A DNA stretch of 64,000 nt from Dictyophora rubrovolvata (lineage: Eukaryota; Basidiomycota; Agaricomycetes; Phallales; Phallaceae), in contig CP114121.1 of NCBI GenBank assembly GCA_029959195.1, positions 1 to 64,000 on the forward strand. Direction: 5' to 3'. This document shows, one piece after another, positions 21,001 through 33,229 of the stretch. The translations under genes and the position numbers were made by a program. The notes beneath the pieces were generated by a model, which was not told the origin of the DNA, made no database searches, and was given only the letters and a program-made list of their open reading frames with translations. Positions within the stretch are counted from its first letter, which is position 1, and the number at the start of each line of letters is the position of its first letter.

Positions 21001-23125
21001 GCCATTGAGGATAAGCTTCAAGAAGGTGTTCCGGACGCCATACATACGCTACAGATGGCTGGAATCAAGGTGTGTATTTGTGCTCTTACGATGGTTCTCT
21101 TTTTAATGACGCTTCTTAGATATGGGTATTGACTGGTGATAGACAAGAAACGGCAATAAACATCGGATTATCCTGTCGTCTAATCTCTGAGAGTATGAAC
21201 ATGGTAAGCGATTGTAAAAGGCCTGAGCCTTGATGCGCAATTAACTTCGTTTTAAAGGTCATTGTTAACGAAGAGAATGCTCATGGAACGAAAGAGTTCA
21301 TCACCAAACGTCTAAACGCTATTAAAAGCCAACGCAAGTCTGGTGAACTGGAGGATTTGGCTTTGATCATTGGTGCGTACAATCACTATCTCATGCTCTG
21401 CTCTACTCTAATAGGACGCAATAGACGGCAAGAGTCTAACTTTTGCATTAGAAAAGGAATTATCTAAGACATTCCTTGAGCTGGCAATCTTGTGCAAGGC
21501 TGTCATTTGCTGTACGTCTGTGCCGCATCTTTTGTTTCCGGTGCACTAACTCTATTTGGCAGGTCGTGTCTCGCCGTTGCAAAAAGCTCTTGTTGTCAAA
21601 TTAGTAAAGAAGAATCAAAAATCTATTCTTCTAGCTATCGGAGACGGTGCAAATGACGTGGCTATGATTCAAGCTGCACACGTGGGTGTAGGAATTTCGG
21701 GCGTCGAGGTACGTTTGAACTCTTATATCGCTTTCATGTTCTAATTTGTTGTAGGGTTTGCAAGCTGCTCGATCTGCTGATGTAGCCATCTCACAGTTTC
21801 GGTTCTTGAAGAAGTTGCTACTGGTCCATGGCGCCTGGAGTTACAGACGCTTATGCAAACTAATTCTCTGTAAGGGCCGCCTAATATGATGATACCTCCT
21901 TGACATTAAACGCATCTAGATTCTTTTTACAAAAACATCGTACTGTATATGACACAGTTTTGGGTACGCCTTTTTCAGAGCTGTGTGCATGATGAGCGCT
22001 TACCAACCGCTTTCCAGTTCTCATTCTTTAACAATTTTTCTGGCCAAATCGCTTTTGAATCATGGACGTTATCATTTTACAATGTGTTATTCACCGTATT
22101 ACCTCCTTTAGTTATTGGCATTTTCGATCAGTTTGTTTCCGCCCGAATACTAGACCGATACCCGCAACTATATACCCTCGGCCAAAAAAACGCTTTCTTT
22201 TCTCGCACGTCCTTTTGGCTCTGGATCATCAACGCGTTATATCACAGTTTAGTATGTTGATTTGCATTCCTCAAAAGGCTTTTCTTGTTGACCCAACCTT
22301 AGATTCTGTTCGGTTTCTCCATTGTTTTGTTTTGGGGTGATTTGAAGCAGGCCAGTGGCCTCGACACCGGCCATTGGTTCTGGGGCACGACTTTATATTT
22401 AGCGGTCCTATTGACTGTTCTCGGTAAAGCTGCATTGATTTCTGAGTGAGTTGGTTTACGCGGAACGAGTGTCAAACCCCTAATTTTATCCTTGCAGTCT
22501 ATGGACAAAGTACACAGTAGCAGGTGAGCTAAGGTCGTTTCGCGCTATAAACGCCTTCTTTAAAAGGCATTGTCTCCTCTAGCTATTCCTGGTTCCTTCG
22601 CCTTTACCATGGTCTTTTTACCTCTATACGCCCTCATTGCGCCTCTAGCAGGCTTGTCCACAGAGTATGAGGGTATCGTTCCTAGATTGTGGGGAGATGT
22701 GATCTTCTACTTCACGTTGCTACTATTCCCGGTGGTGTGTTTGGTCCGAGATTTTGTATGGAAATAGTAAGTGGTTATAAAAACGCTCTTATGATATCAG
22801 GTGACCTACTATGCATTTTGCCCCAGCTATCGAAGAACGTACTACCCTCTCCCTTATCATATCGCTCAGGAGCTCCAGAAGTATAACATTCCGGATTATC
22901 GACCGCGGCAGGAACAGTATGTCGAATTTCTCAATTCTTAAATGCTTTTCTAAATTGCGTTTTAGGTTCCAAAAGGCTATCAAGAAAGTTCGTGCGGTTC
23001 AGAGACTACGTCGAACACGTGGGTTCGCCTTCAGTCAAACCGAGACGGCCGGGCAACAAGACCAGGCAAGACTTATTCGTGCATACGATACTTCCAAATC
23101 ACACAGAAGACCAACCGGATTGTAA
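18096..23125 (+). CDS. P4-type ATPase, phospholipid flippase of the Drs2 class
   Basis: It moves aminophospholipids to the cytosolic leaflet of Golgi/endosomal membranes, driven by ATP. The predicted protein is about 1,270 residues over roughly 15 exons. A disordered, acidic N-terminus ([13 protein letters not shown]) leads to [16 protein letters not shown] and [16 protein letters not shown], spliced to [19 protein letters not shown], which closely follows Drs2. The P4 actuator motif is LDG|ETNLK, split by an intron. The phosphorylation site is [13 protein letters not shown] (about 20150-20230, split by an intron). Also present are [24 protein letters not shown] and the hinge motif [11 protein letters not shown]. 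Ten membrane segments are expected and the C-terminal block is intact. An upstream in-frame ATG at 18003 exists. I prefer 18096 ([11 protein letters not shown]) because the preceding 31 residues look non-conserved. No disruption was seen. Confidence 0.9.
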
Positions 23126-23523
23126 TGATTTTTCTTTTCTTTCGAGTACCAGCTTTGTCTTTTCTTTCGCTTTCACTAAGCTGTGAGGGAGGTCTGTAAC
23201 ACGCAACAATCTTTCGTCTTTTTTATTGTATACGCTACCGAAATTTTCTATTTCCTGTTATAATTATTCACTCTATGGACTAATGAAAGCCATCATCTGT
23301 TTTTACCTCGGTTTTATCCTATTCGGTTTCATAACGAGTAGACACGAGAATGATATTTTGAGATCATGGGAGTATGTTACATTTGTTTTTTCTGCTTTTC
23401 TAATGATATTTTTCGTCGGAAGTCTCGTGTGCGTTGGTTTTACAAGAACGATCATTTCTAACACCGAAGGGAAAAAAAAACCTTTTGAACGAAATTGCGT
23501 TCGCTTACGCTACAAACTTTGAC

Positions 23524-25238
23524 TCAGAGGCACTGGCTGTAGTAAGGGTTAGAGACGGTGCAGGTTGAGCCAGAGGCGCAGGCAGTTGGCCCGGTCCAGT
23601 CCTCACCACCGCTGTGAAAAAGAAGTGTGCGAATAAGAATTCTTTAAAAGGAATGGTCAACTGATAAGACTTACCATTGTCCGTATTTAGTTTGAGTAGC
23701 ACTGGGAGGATTGGTTGGGCTAGTAGGGTTGGGGGATGGGGATGGGCTCGGAACTGGGGTTGAAGACGGGTTGGAGGTTGGAGCAGCAGAGCCTCCCTTG
23801 CCAGAGAAGGTGGTACCGATATCACCGAATTTGATGTTTGAGAAGGTGACATAGGCGTTGGCGGACTGAGATTCCACAACTGAGGGCTGGCCAGAATTGG
23901 TAGCACAGGTTCCACGAGCAACACCAGGGCTGGAAGTGTCGGCACCGACGGGGTAGTCGGAGTCGAGCCATAGCATCTGCGCAGCATAGTCATCCCAGAT
24001 ACTCATGACAAGAACCATTCCTTGACCGAAAGCTTCACCCATGTTTGTCAATCCACCATGAGATTGGAAGCTGGTGGTGTCGTTGAAAACGGTTTTCTGG
24101 TCGTCACAGAAAGTTTCGGTAATGGAGTCGAAGGTGGGCAATCCTGGGATGTTGCTGTTGCTGTTCTGGATGACGACACCGTTCTGAACGTAGATACGAC
24201 GAATTTCGCTGAGGGTGCCGGTGGTAGTGTTGTCGCTCGTCAAGAATTGGGTGACGACGGTGAATACGGAGTTAGTATCGACGGTCAAGCCAGGTCCGTA
24301 GAAGGTCTCGTCACCCATACGGAAGGAGTTGAAGTCGCAGCCGTCGGGGTCGCACAGACCGTCGTATCGGTTAGTGATCGCGCATTGTTCACCAGTGCAT
24401 TCGGTTTGACCTTGAACGCTACATGGGTGGGGGGTGAATGCCGCAGAGATGGAGTTGGCTTCCCAAACATCCATCTCGTTGCAACATGAACCGAAGTTAC
24501 CCGTTCCGGCGTTGGTGTTATTAGGGTTCGGGGTCCACCCAGCGACATTGCCCTAAAAGTAAAGGAGGAGGGAGTAAGAAGAATTGTACGAGATAGTTGA
24601 ACTATATGCAAGACAAAAAGTCTCACCTCTCCGTTGATGAACTTGAGATCACGGGGGCATTGAGAGTCGCAGTAACCGGTACCATACGCGGCACCAGCCT
24701 TGTTGTTGGGGTATTTGGACATACCACCGTCGGCGTCCATCTCGGAGAAGTAAAGTGCGCCGTTCAAACCGCACGGCAGGTTGCTTAGATCGACGTCAAA
24801 AGTGAACTCTTTGTTAAGGAGGGTGAAGATCTCGTAGTTGGTATTGTCGCTGGCCATCAAATAAACACGGGAACCGACGTTCTTCTGAGCGCTGTTTGTG
24901 ACGAAATCAAGAGTGAGTGAACTTCCAGTGGTGGTGATACCGTAGGTATCCTCGTATGCTGCACCATCCAAAGCGCAGTTCTCTGCGCAAGTGACACCGT
25001 CAGGGCAGTACGTCGAGTCCCAGGTGTTGCCGGTGTAGCAGTTGGTGTATCCACCGACATCGTGTACCCAACGCCAATTAGAATCCAAGACGACGCTGCC
25101 TTGGTTGGTGGTGCAGCCGCTAGCCGTGCAAGTCTCCCAAGTAAGGGAAGGATGGACTTCGGCGGTTGAGGTGCCGACCTGCTGACCGAGCGATACAGCG
25201 ATGAATGAAAAGAGAACGAGAGCTGCTTTATTGAACAT
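23524..25238 (-). CDS. GH7 cellobiohydrolase with C-terminal CBM1
   Basis: This secreted exo-cellulase releases cellobiose from the reducing ends of cellulose chains. Three exons (25238-24627, 24552-23675, 23611-23524) give 525 codons, a normal length for GH7-CBM1. A signal peptide ([18 protein letters not shown]) is followed by mature [16 protein letters not shown]. The catalytic stretch [10 protein letters not shown] holds the nucleophile Glu, the assisting Asp and the acid/base Glu. The conserved disulfide cysteines and the [16 protein letters not shown] region are present. A Ser/Pro/Thr linker (about residues 440-485) leads to a family 1 cellulose-binding module, [19 protein letters not shown] ending YYSQCL, with its aromatic face intact. 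The last intron splits the CBM codon at Q-C. It is tail-to-tail with the flippase. No disruption was seen. Confidence 0.96.
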
Positions 25239-25310
25239 GTTCGCTTTGATTTGGGCTCGAAAACGAGTAGAACCTGAGCTGATGAGGACCGAATAGAGGT
25301 CATTTCTGTT

Positions 25311-25320
25311 GCTTTTATAG
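25311..25320 (-). promoter_or_regulatory. Probable TATA box of the GH7 gene
   Basis: CTATAAAAGC on the minus strand lies about 75 bp upstream of the GH7 start codon. A strong canonical TATA box is common in highly induced cellulase genes. Its function here is inferred from position and sequence. Confidence 0.55.
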
Positions 25321-26052
25321 TGCTATTTCCCGGCAAAATGACTTGATGAATAGTTTGACAGCAGGACTAAGACCATACGACTACGACTAGCAGCCAGACA
25401 GTCTAGTTGCCTTCGCCATATTGCCATCGAGGTAACTTGTCGGATGCAGGAAAAAATCAAAGGTCAAGGGATGGGATACAGTGTGACCAGTACGGCCCAC
25501 GGCTCTAGTCACAAGGTGCGCTACCGATATTTTGATTCGTATTGAGCCGTAATAGCTCCTCGATTCTGGCCGAGAAAAGGGCGTAAAGTTTGAACTTTGT
25601 TTATTTTTATAAAGAAGCACTTTGATGACTTGGCCTTTCGTCTTGGGAGCTTCTTCCTTCACCAGTGAGCACTTTCGGATTAAACCTCATGACACGCCCA
25701 ATCGGATTTTCTAATTCTCCTGCAGTTAATCCGTGCATGTTCTATCAAAAGATTCACATCATCGTTAGCCCACACTAGTACTATTTTTAAACCACTGGAT
25801 CACACCAGTGGCTGCAACTAAGGTATTGTAGTTTTAGCCTGGACGGAGAAGGAGTATTTGCTGTCTGTTTGTCTTCATGTGAGCATGTGCACTAGCCATA
25901 AGCTTTTCCCGGGGAAGTGACCACTTCATCAAAAAGATCTTTTTTTTTTGGCAATCGGATACTCGAAGCCTGAATTTCGGTAGAAATAATCAACTTTAAT
26001 TCGTGTTTTATCCTACATTATACGCCTGATACAAATGGAAAAAATTCGCGAC
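25321..26052. other. Upstream region of GH7 and 3' flank of the LEA/CsbD-like gene
   Basis: No gene was recognised. The short minus-strand frame at 25387-25662 has no family features. The region presumably carries the cellulase regulatory sites, but none could be named with confidence. Confidence 0.5.
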
Positions 26053-27641
26053 TAATTACCGGCTTTCAGCGATTTTCCTTCTTCGACCAAGTCCTTGTCT
26101 CGAGTAATTTTCCCCCCTATAATCTTTGCGCTGGCTTTCATCCTTGTCTTCATCGATACCTTAATTCGAGCGGAATGTCAGCATCGAATTTGGACAAAAT
26201 CAAAGAAAAAAATACTAGCCTTCTCATGTGTATCTGCTGTGGAAGAATCAGTCTTGTTGTCCTCCACAATAACAGTTCGAGGTTTCACGGGCTCCACACT
26301 GTGGAGCCCTGCCCCAGTTCCACGCGTTTCTTGCCCCGTTATATTATTGATGTTGTTATCGTCAACAGGTACGTGATGGCCAGTTTTCGGTGGTACTGTT
26401 GGTTCATTCGGCGTTGGTGCAGCCTCAGTTAGTGGTAAGATCGTCTGCGGCGGCTTTCCACGAGTACCTTCCGTTAACGAATTTTTTGTATCTGTGGTTG
26501 GAAAAAGAGTTCAGCAATTAATATTAGTATTAACAGCGAGACGAATATGCTTTTCACCTCTTAGGCCGGCTGTGCCGACAGCTGGCGACCTAGAATCCTT
26601 CGCCTCGGTATTTCGCTCCTCTGGTAATTTAGCAACTCCACTTTCACTCCGTGAACCTGGTAATGTTCCAACTCCAGCATGAGTTGGTCCGGTATCCACT
26701 TCTCTAGAAGGCAACTCGCTCCGAAGCTGGTCCAGTCGATTGCTCTGCGAATCTGGCAAGGGAGAAGCCGTATCTTTACTTCGAAGATGCTCTTCTGGAA
26801 GCTTGGCAACACTAGTCTCACTTCTCGTTCCGGGCAGTGAACCCACGCCGCCAGGAGTGGGACCCGTTTGAGTTTCGTGTGTGGGTAGTTCCTCTCGCAA
26901 CTCTTCAATGCGTTCGTCTGGGAGTTTGGCTACGCCTTCTTCGGTTGGTTGGCCTGGTAAAGTTCCTACGCCACCATGTGTAGGATGGAAAGGTCCGATT
27001 TCGTCAGTTGGCATTGAAGTGTATGGAACAGGACGTGAATCGTTCTCTACATAACCATCTGTTGGGGATTTTTAGCTAAGGAGTTCATAACATACTAACT
27101 TGTGTGTTTTCGTTCTTACTAGAGATTGGTTTAGAACCTAAAACGCCTACTTGTTCCAATCTCCCAATGATAGATTCAGGCAAGTACTGCCTGGCGGCCT
27201 GTTCTGCAGTTTCGTATACCGTCTGAGCCTTCTCGTTTATGTTCTGTTGAGTGGCTGGAATATATTCCCTAGCCGTTTGCTCAGCCTTTTGATACAACAC
27301 TTGTGCGGTATCTGATGCAGCTGCTAAGGCTTCTTTCGTGTTTTCCTTCAAACGTTCCGCGTCGTAGTCGCCTGTTAATGATCTGATATTAACCACGGGA
27401 TTCTTTTTTTTTTTTTAAATTCACAAAACGTACCGATGATACCGGGATAACTCCCTGGAATGCCCATAGTCTCTGGTGTGAATTCTGAGACAGTGGTAGT
27501 GGTGGTATGTGTAACATGTTTTTCGGCTTTGTTGTGCTCATCGCCTGCATTGTTGACAACGGTGGTAGTTTGTTGTGCCCATTCCTCAGCGGGCGTGGTA
27601 GGAGAAGGGACGATGGTCGGTGGATAAATCACTGAGGCCAT
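26053..27641 (-). CDS. LEA-like protein with VGxLPG repeats and a CsbD-like C-terminus
   Basis: Function is unproven; the make-up suggests a hydrophilic stress protein. Exon 1 (MASVIYPPTIVPSPTTPAEE to SYPGIIG) splices to GDYDAERLKENTKEALAAA. Two amphipathic LEA-like repeats follow, of the form Y-x-x-AEQ-x-AR-x-YxP (YQKAEQTAREYIP and YETAEQAARQYLP). Three copies of a unit GVG(T/S)LPG-x5-GVAKLP-(D/E)ER follow (about 26940-26975, 26830-26860 and 26645-26675). The frame appears to end at 26511. After a plausible intron it continues with TKNSLTEGTRGKPP and ends in MKASAKIIGGKITRDKDLV with EEGKSLKAG, which resembles CsbD-type C-termini. The last join needs a GC-AG donor or hides a small frame error, so the final exon is less certain than the rest. 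Confidence 0.7.
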
Positions 27642-28434
27642 GTTAATAATTGAGAAAAAGACTGATTCTAGGCTGGTTCGTAGTATTTAAGACCTTTAGC
27701 ATTGTTGGGGAGTCAGCGAGTTGATGATTAGATGACGTCACTGGCAAAGCGGAGAGGCCTTTGGCTTGAGAACGCGTCATGATGATGGTGAAGATGTGAC
27801 AATTCGTCACGCGTCGCTGAATTAATCTTGGCTCGTTCCTTTCTTTCCAGAAATCCAAGATATATCATATGCTATATATACCTTTTGGTCTTCATTCGTT
27901 CGCCAATTGACAATTGTTGTTGCGGGACTAACTCCGAGTCGGAGCTTCAGCCCTATTTGCTGCCAACGGTTGTCATTGGCCGAGTTTAAGTACATATGTA
28001 GATGATTTAAATCTTCAAGTACTTCTCGGACCTCTGGTCAACCCCCACATCCTCTTCGTCTGCACTGCACTCAAATTACTTCAGCTTTAATCAGAATTCA
28101 TAGCCCATCATCACCGCGACAGAGTGTCAGGGTGCCATTGCCATACCGCGTATCGTAAATATCCTGTGTAAAAACTGCTGTGATAATTTGAGATTTTTAG
28201 ATGTTGTTTGTTGAAAGAGATACTTGTGATATTTCAATTCTGAGCATAGATTCAATTACCACACGTATGTATTTCTCTATGAACCAGCTCAATTTCGAGA
28301 ACGTGTCCCTTCAACTTCCCTTCAAAAATACAAAGCCGTTCAAAAGTTGGCCGTATAGCATTTAGTCACCTTCGCCACTGCCATCCCCATCGCCATCCCC
28401 GTTCTTCACCTCCGTTGTCATAATTACCATCATA
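27642..28434. other. Intergenic region, no gene recognised
   Basis: It contains the upstream region of the LEA/CsbD-like gene. The 71-codon frame at 27643-27858 has no supporting features. A pyrimidine-rich CCATCNCC tract near 28380-28400 belongs to the 3' flank of the next gene. Confidence 0.5.
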
Positions 28435-28975
28435 TCAATGTCTACCATCACCGCCATGGTCACCGCTATGTCCCTCAGAGAAGAGGACGGGCTGTACCAC
28501 TTCCCCCAAATCCGCCCCGACGATGAGCCGGGTGACTGTTTCTATTTTTGAACTATTGGTTATGGCTGGAATATTTATACTGACCTTTGCTTCGAGAGCT
28601 CAGAGCTTGTCTGAGTTTCCTCTGCCCTCTGTCTCCACCCAAATGCTCCACCCTGCGCTTCACTGGAACGTTAAATACTAATAGATGCTAGTAATTGGGA
28701 GAGGACGGGGCGCTGGAGAAAGCGTATTCTTACATTCCGGGTGATAATGATTATGGTCATGATTATGGTCATCTTCTTTATCCCGAGGATCTCTGTTTGA
28801 AATAGCGTTGTGTTAACACATAGATATCTTCAGGTGGAACGCGTGCGCGTTGACTATTCACCTCCTTTATGGGGACAATTGTATCCGTACATAGTATTCA
28901 ACGGTTTGCATTTAGCAACAATGTCGTCGAATTGTGGAGAGGCGGTTGACTTGTCGCCGATTTCTTCGGCCAATT
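28435..28975 (-). CDS. Possible small gene or remnant, His-rich, unknown function
   Basis: Four minus-strand segments join through good GT-AG introns. ELAEEIGDKSTASPQFDDIV and CKPLNTMYGYNCPHKG come first (about 28970-28867). DPRDKEDDHNHDHNHYHPE follows (about 28798-28740), then a basic exon KRRVEHLGGDRGQRKLRQAL and a last exon ETVTRLIVGADLGEVVQ ending EGHSGDHGGDGRH at the stop 28435. The frame stays open over three introns, which argues for real coding sequence. No start codon was found: an in-frame TAA lies just upstream of the first exon (about 28985). It is therefore either missing an undetected first exon or is a truncated pseudogene. The family is not recognised. Confidence 0.35.
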
Positions 28976-29381
28976 CATTATATTATTCGTAATTATGTCT
29001 GAAAAGTTGTGAATCTACATCAATGATTCAATGAGCAATGATTTCTCGCCACAGTTATAATTGAAGTATCCTCCCAACAGAGTCAATGATATATATTCTG
29101 GAAGATGAGAGACGAGAATAACGTTTCAATGGTGCTAATTCGGAAATAACATTGTAGCTCGACAAACCTGTATATCTCTTACATGCACTTTAGTGTTCAA
29201 TCCCTGTGTTAACACGGTTTCTCCCCTCACAACTTAAGAACATCGTGTCATTTTTTCACCTTGGCTGTCCACGCTTTCATATCAAAACCTTTCAAGGTAT
29301 TACTTCGGTTCGTCCGCGAAGACTGCTCTTGGGTAGGATCTACTTGGGACGAATAGAGTATTTTTGTTTTAAATACGAAAT

Positions 29382-31194
29382 TTATGGCATGACACAGAAA
29401 TTTCGGCGCTTACTTAGTAGATCCGCTGACTTGAGGTCTGCTTTGCTCGCCGAGCTCATCAAAGTCTGTCCTCGTGCTGCCACCTTTTTTGCCCGAAAGG
29501 GGTTTACCGGCACTGAGACTTGGGTTGACAAAGTTGACAAAGTATGATCACTGATATTCGATTTTTCATATTTTCTAGCTCCACTTGTCATAGTACTCAA
29601 AAATGCTTTGGTGAAATCCGTCGTTTTCGCCTTCTTTCGCATGAGTTTATTGTCAACACGTTGCCTTTTGCGAATGGTAGCAAGTGTGTCGTTCACGTCG
29701 GGAGGGCAATGGGAGTGGACATTGTCGACTGATGGTGGGTGTCGAAAGAGCATGAAATTTAATTGGTTTTCATCCGGTTTTAGGGGGCGATGCCATGCGG
29801 CCTGTGCGATCCACTCGTCTCCTGACATTTCGCCAACGTCCAATTTGCTTGTTGGAGCATAAAACTCTCTCGCAGCCAATGTTTCCGCTACACCCTCAGC
29901 GGTGTCTTCCCACTGTGGAAGTCATTTGAGGTCGAAGTCAAAAAATCTCACGGAACACTCACTGTTTCCCCCACGTAGTCACTTGTTGAAGTTGCATCAT
30001 TCCCTTCTGACCACTCACTTTCGGTTTCTTCGGAGCATTGGTATTGATAATCATCTAGAAAGACAGGCTCTTGAGTCAGTTCACCCGTTGTTTTACAATT
30101 CTTTCTGCCGTCAGGTAACAAAACGAGGACTTTGTCATCATTCGAGACCATTTTCGTGTCAAGGAGTGCTGTAGGTCGATCGCAAATCATATGAGGTGGC
30201 GGATGTTCCAACGTATCGATATGTAGAATGTACGGTTTTTCCGTCAGACATCTGAAGAGCTCCTTGGAGTGTAATGTCCATAGAGCGTCAATCCACGATA
30301 TCGTGGAACAGGGATAGTAACACAGCTGTAAAGGAGGGGATGGACGAGATTCAAAATTCGATAGGGTGGAGTCGGTAACGGATGTTCCTCTAAGATCTGT
30401 AAAGGAATGGATCACATTTTTTATAGTCTAAGCTATTCCACTGAAGACATACCGATAACAGCAAGTAAGGGAAATTTTTGTAGGATAGGTTTGACATCGT
30501 CACGAATCCTTCTACAGTCTTTCATACTCAGAATTCTAATATTCCAAGGCCCGAATCTGACACCGCTAGCCTCGTCTCGTGTTAAACACATGGAAAGTTG
30601 CTTTATTCCCCAAGTGCTGACTTTCGTGCTGCTTATATCCAAGACACATATATTTGTCAAAGGTTTTAGCTGTCCGATCGTGTCGTCGGTCAAGTTCGTT
30701 TCGCAGCTTAGATCTAGAATAGTAATCAACGTAAAATCAACAGATGATTTGACGATTTGTAGTAGAGGCAGGTACATATCAGAGAGGGGGAGGGAATAGG
30801 ATCTGAACGCAGGAGGAAGATGGGTGAAAAGCTGAATGAGGCTGGCCCACAAGCGAGGATCTACGAATTTCATGTGCGATGGTCGCATGCGTTGACTGAA
30901 GAAAGGCATGAGGGTCTTCATCAGCCTAAGCTGTCCGCGCGCGTTCATGTCAAAAATGATACGAGGGGCGCCCTCCAAATCTAGTTGGTCAACATGGAGA
31001 AGCAGACATTTGATACAGTAATATTCCAAAGGAGCAACATAATCCAGGCTCGGCAGTGCCCTTTTATCATATGGCAAGAGGTCCTGCGTGTAAGGTCCAT
31101 GGTAATACAGAGGAAGAGCGCGTTTAGATATTAGTAGACCCGAGTCATCTGATGATTGAATAGCTGGATTTGAACTCAAAGATATTGAGGGCAT
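29382..31194 (-). CDS. LRR-like protein of unknown function
   Basis: Three exons are predicted with introns at 30397-30452 and about 29913-29965; both splices are in phase. The start is placed at MPSISLSSNPAIQSS (31194). The frame stays open to 31437, but the extra 81 residues look like non-coding sequence. The middle has leucine-rich spacing typical of F-box/LRR proteins: LITILDLSCETNLTDDTIGQL and then LTNICVLDISSTKVSTWGI. No F-box itself is visible. The C-terminal third is basic and Ser-rich (TIRKRQRVDNKLMRKKAK) and may be nuclear. A role as a ubiquitin-ligase adaptor is possible but not shown. Confidence 0.7.
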
Positions 31195-31893
31195 TGAGGA
31201 ATAAAACCATAGACTGCAGAGAACGACGGCGCGTTGAAACCGAAAGAACGATGGACACGGCGTTACGGGGTGCGCGTGACTGGCCGCGCTTCTACCAATC
31301 GAACAGTGCCACGTCTGTGCGTTGGACTGGGGACTTCCGCATGGAGAGTAAGCGCTCAAAGAAACCATTAACCCGTCGTTAAAGATGTTTTGAAGAAACG
31401 GAAACAGAATTACCTTCAGGTCGACGGTACAATACATTGATTACAGGCATCAGGTTTCCTTCCTGCCATATTCTTCTGGACCTTAAACAGCGTTACAGCA
31501 TAACTTACCTCAGGCAAAGATGTTGTAGGCGTAAACATCAAAGCGACAAATTTAATGCACCCCTTCTAAAGAAACACACATAAATTGTGGACTCAGATGT
31601 ACGACTCGTACATGATCTAGTAGCATAGGCTATCGACGCGGCTGAACCTAAGCTACTGTCTTGGAACAACAATGTGGATAGCTGACTATTCCAGACGAAA
31701 CTACGCAGCTAGGACATATTGCATTGTTTACGGAATTGATACATTCATTCTGATACAGCATCATATATACAAAACTTGTACAACGTATTGCACATTGTAC
31801 ATCATGATCACCCCCTCAGCGGCAGAGCTCAAGAATCAAGATCAAGGAAAAGATATCCAACTCGGGGACACAGCTCTGAAATTGAAGCAAGCA
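31195..31893. other. Intergenic region
   Basis: It holds the probable promoter of the LRR-like gene and the 3' flank of RNase III. Short frames here show no family features. Confidence 0.5.
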
Positions 31894-33229
31894 TTAGGCA
31901 GTGGGTAATACACTGAGTTTTTTCAGTGCCTCCGAAGCCGCCTCGTGCTTGGCGACTTGCTTGTTCCTCGCTTTCCCAATTCCAACACACTCATCATCCA
32001 AAAATATCCGAGCTTCCCAATATGACCCAACGTCACCACTCGCATTGTTGGGTCGATCCCATTGCCAGTCTATGACTAATTTATTTTTTTCAACGTACTC
32101 GTTAAACAACATAAGGTGACCAGTGGGGATCTGGCTAGGTGGTGAGTATGTCGATCTTGTTGGCGGTGTCGTCGGGGCCGTGATTGTAGTTGTGGGATCT
32201 GCCGCCATTCCTACCCCTGAAGTCCTTTCCGAATTCGATGAGTTAATGTTCATTCCTTCCATAGCATCTGTAATGTCCGGTATTGGCAGAACTGCCTCCG
32301 AGGACTCTCTGGGAAGTGGCAAGGATGCGTCTGGAGACATAGAAGGCGGAGTCACCGTAGTCGTTGAAGGATAATACTCTGCCTGTACAGTGTTATACGC
32401 ATTCGCAACAAACGGCCGGAAGAGGGTAGAAAGCCAGGCTCTGGTGACTTCCAAACCTTCAGCGAGGTATAACCCACCAACATATGCCTGATAAAGTATC
32501 AAAAATATTTGAATAGCACGGTGATAGGTTGAACAGACCTCAAATATATCGGCTGTGCGAGCGTCTCACGTTTAGGATAGTATTTTATGAATATCGGAAG
32601 GGTATTGAGTATTATGACTCGCCTTGGATATTAGGTGAGTTGCGCAGGGCAACGATTTGTGAAGGGTGACCTCGCAACGAGTCATTCATCTTATAGCCAA
32701 CGGACCTATCTTGCCATGGGCAACAATACTTAGCGGCCAGGATATAATTATTGCAAGAGATCGGACTGACAAAGCTGCAAGATTGTTATTTTTGACAACC
32801 ATCCCTCGAATTTTCTGAAGGGAATCAATTCTATGACGGTAATGAAATTCAAATATTGGGCTTGCCGTAGCTGGTCCAACGTGAATGTGGGGGTACATAT
32901 CTCGAATGAGAGTTGTCGCGATAAAATTCAACACTGAATCGCCTAAATGCTCGAGACTTTAAGGATTCAATATAAATTTCCAATAATAAAATTACACGAC
33001 GTTACCTCTCATTGTCAGGACTGAAATATTAATGTTTATTTTTAAAAAAGACAGAAAAGACAAATGAGAAAATGACGCACGCAGGGTCGTCAGGAGAATC
33101 TTCAAATTGATGTACCGGTCTCCCGTACATGCTCCTATGTGTGTAAATTTGGGCGAATATCTTTTCGCACGTAATTTCCGGTAATGGTGGAAAATTTCTT
33201 CGAGATAAAAGTCTGAGTTTTGCTTCCAA
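31894..33229 (-). CDS. Ribonuclease III (RNase III domain plus dsRNA-binding domain)
   Basis: It cleaves double-stranded RNA; fungal homologues (Rnt1/Pac1 class) mature pre-rRNA, snRNA and snoRNA in the nucleus. About 340 residues span seven or so exons. Exon 1 carries FPPLPEITCEKIFAQIYTHR and SMYGRPVHQFEDSPDDP. Two short exons join to DNESLEHLGDSVLNF, the RNase III signature. Then come SLQKIRGMVVKNNNLAALSV, GYKMNDSLRGHPSQIVALR with NSPNIQ, and ADIFEAYVGGLYLAEGLEV, which holds the second catalytic acidic pair (D and E). A low-complexity Pro/Ser/Thr linker follows. The C-terminal dsRBD reads WEARIFLDDECVGIGKARNK and ends HEAASEALKKL. All key acidic residues are present. A hasty reading sees three unrelated small frames; the splices reunite them. 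Confidence 0.88.

Noticed and set aside
23226-23522. 98-codon plus-strand frame after the flippase with two hydrophobic stretches
   Set aside because: Lies in the 3' flank between convergent genes; hydrophobicity fits an AT-rich non-coding frame.
24022-24489. 155-codon plus-strand frame
   Set aside because: Exact antisense of the GH7 catalytic exon.
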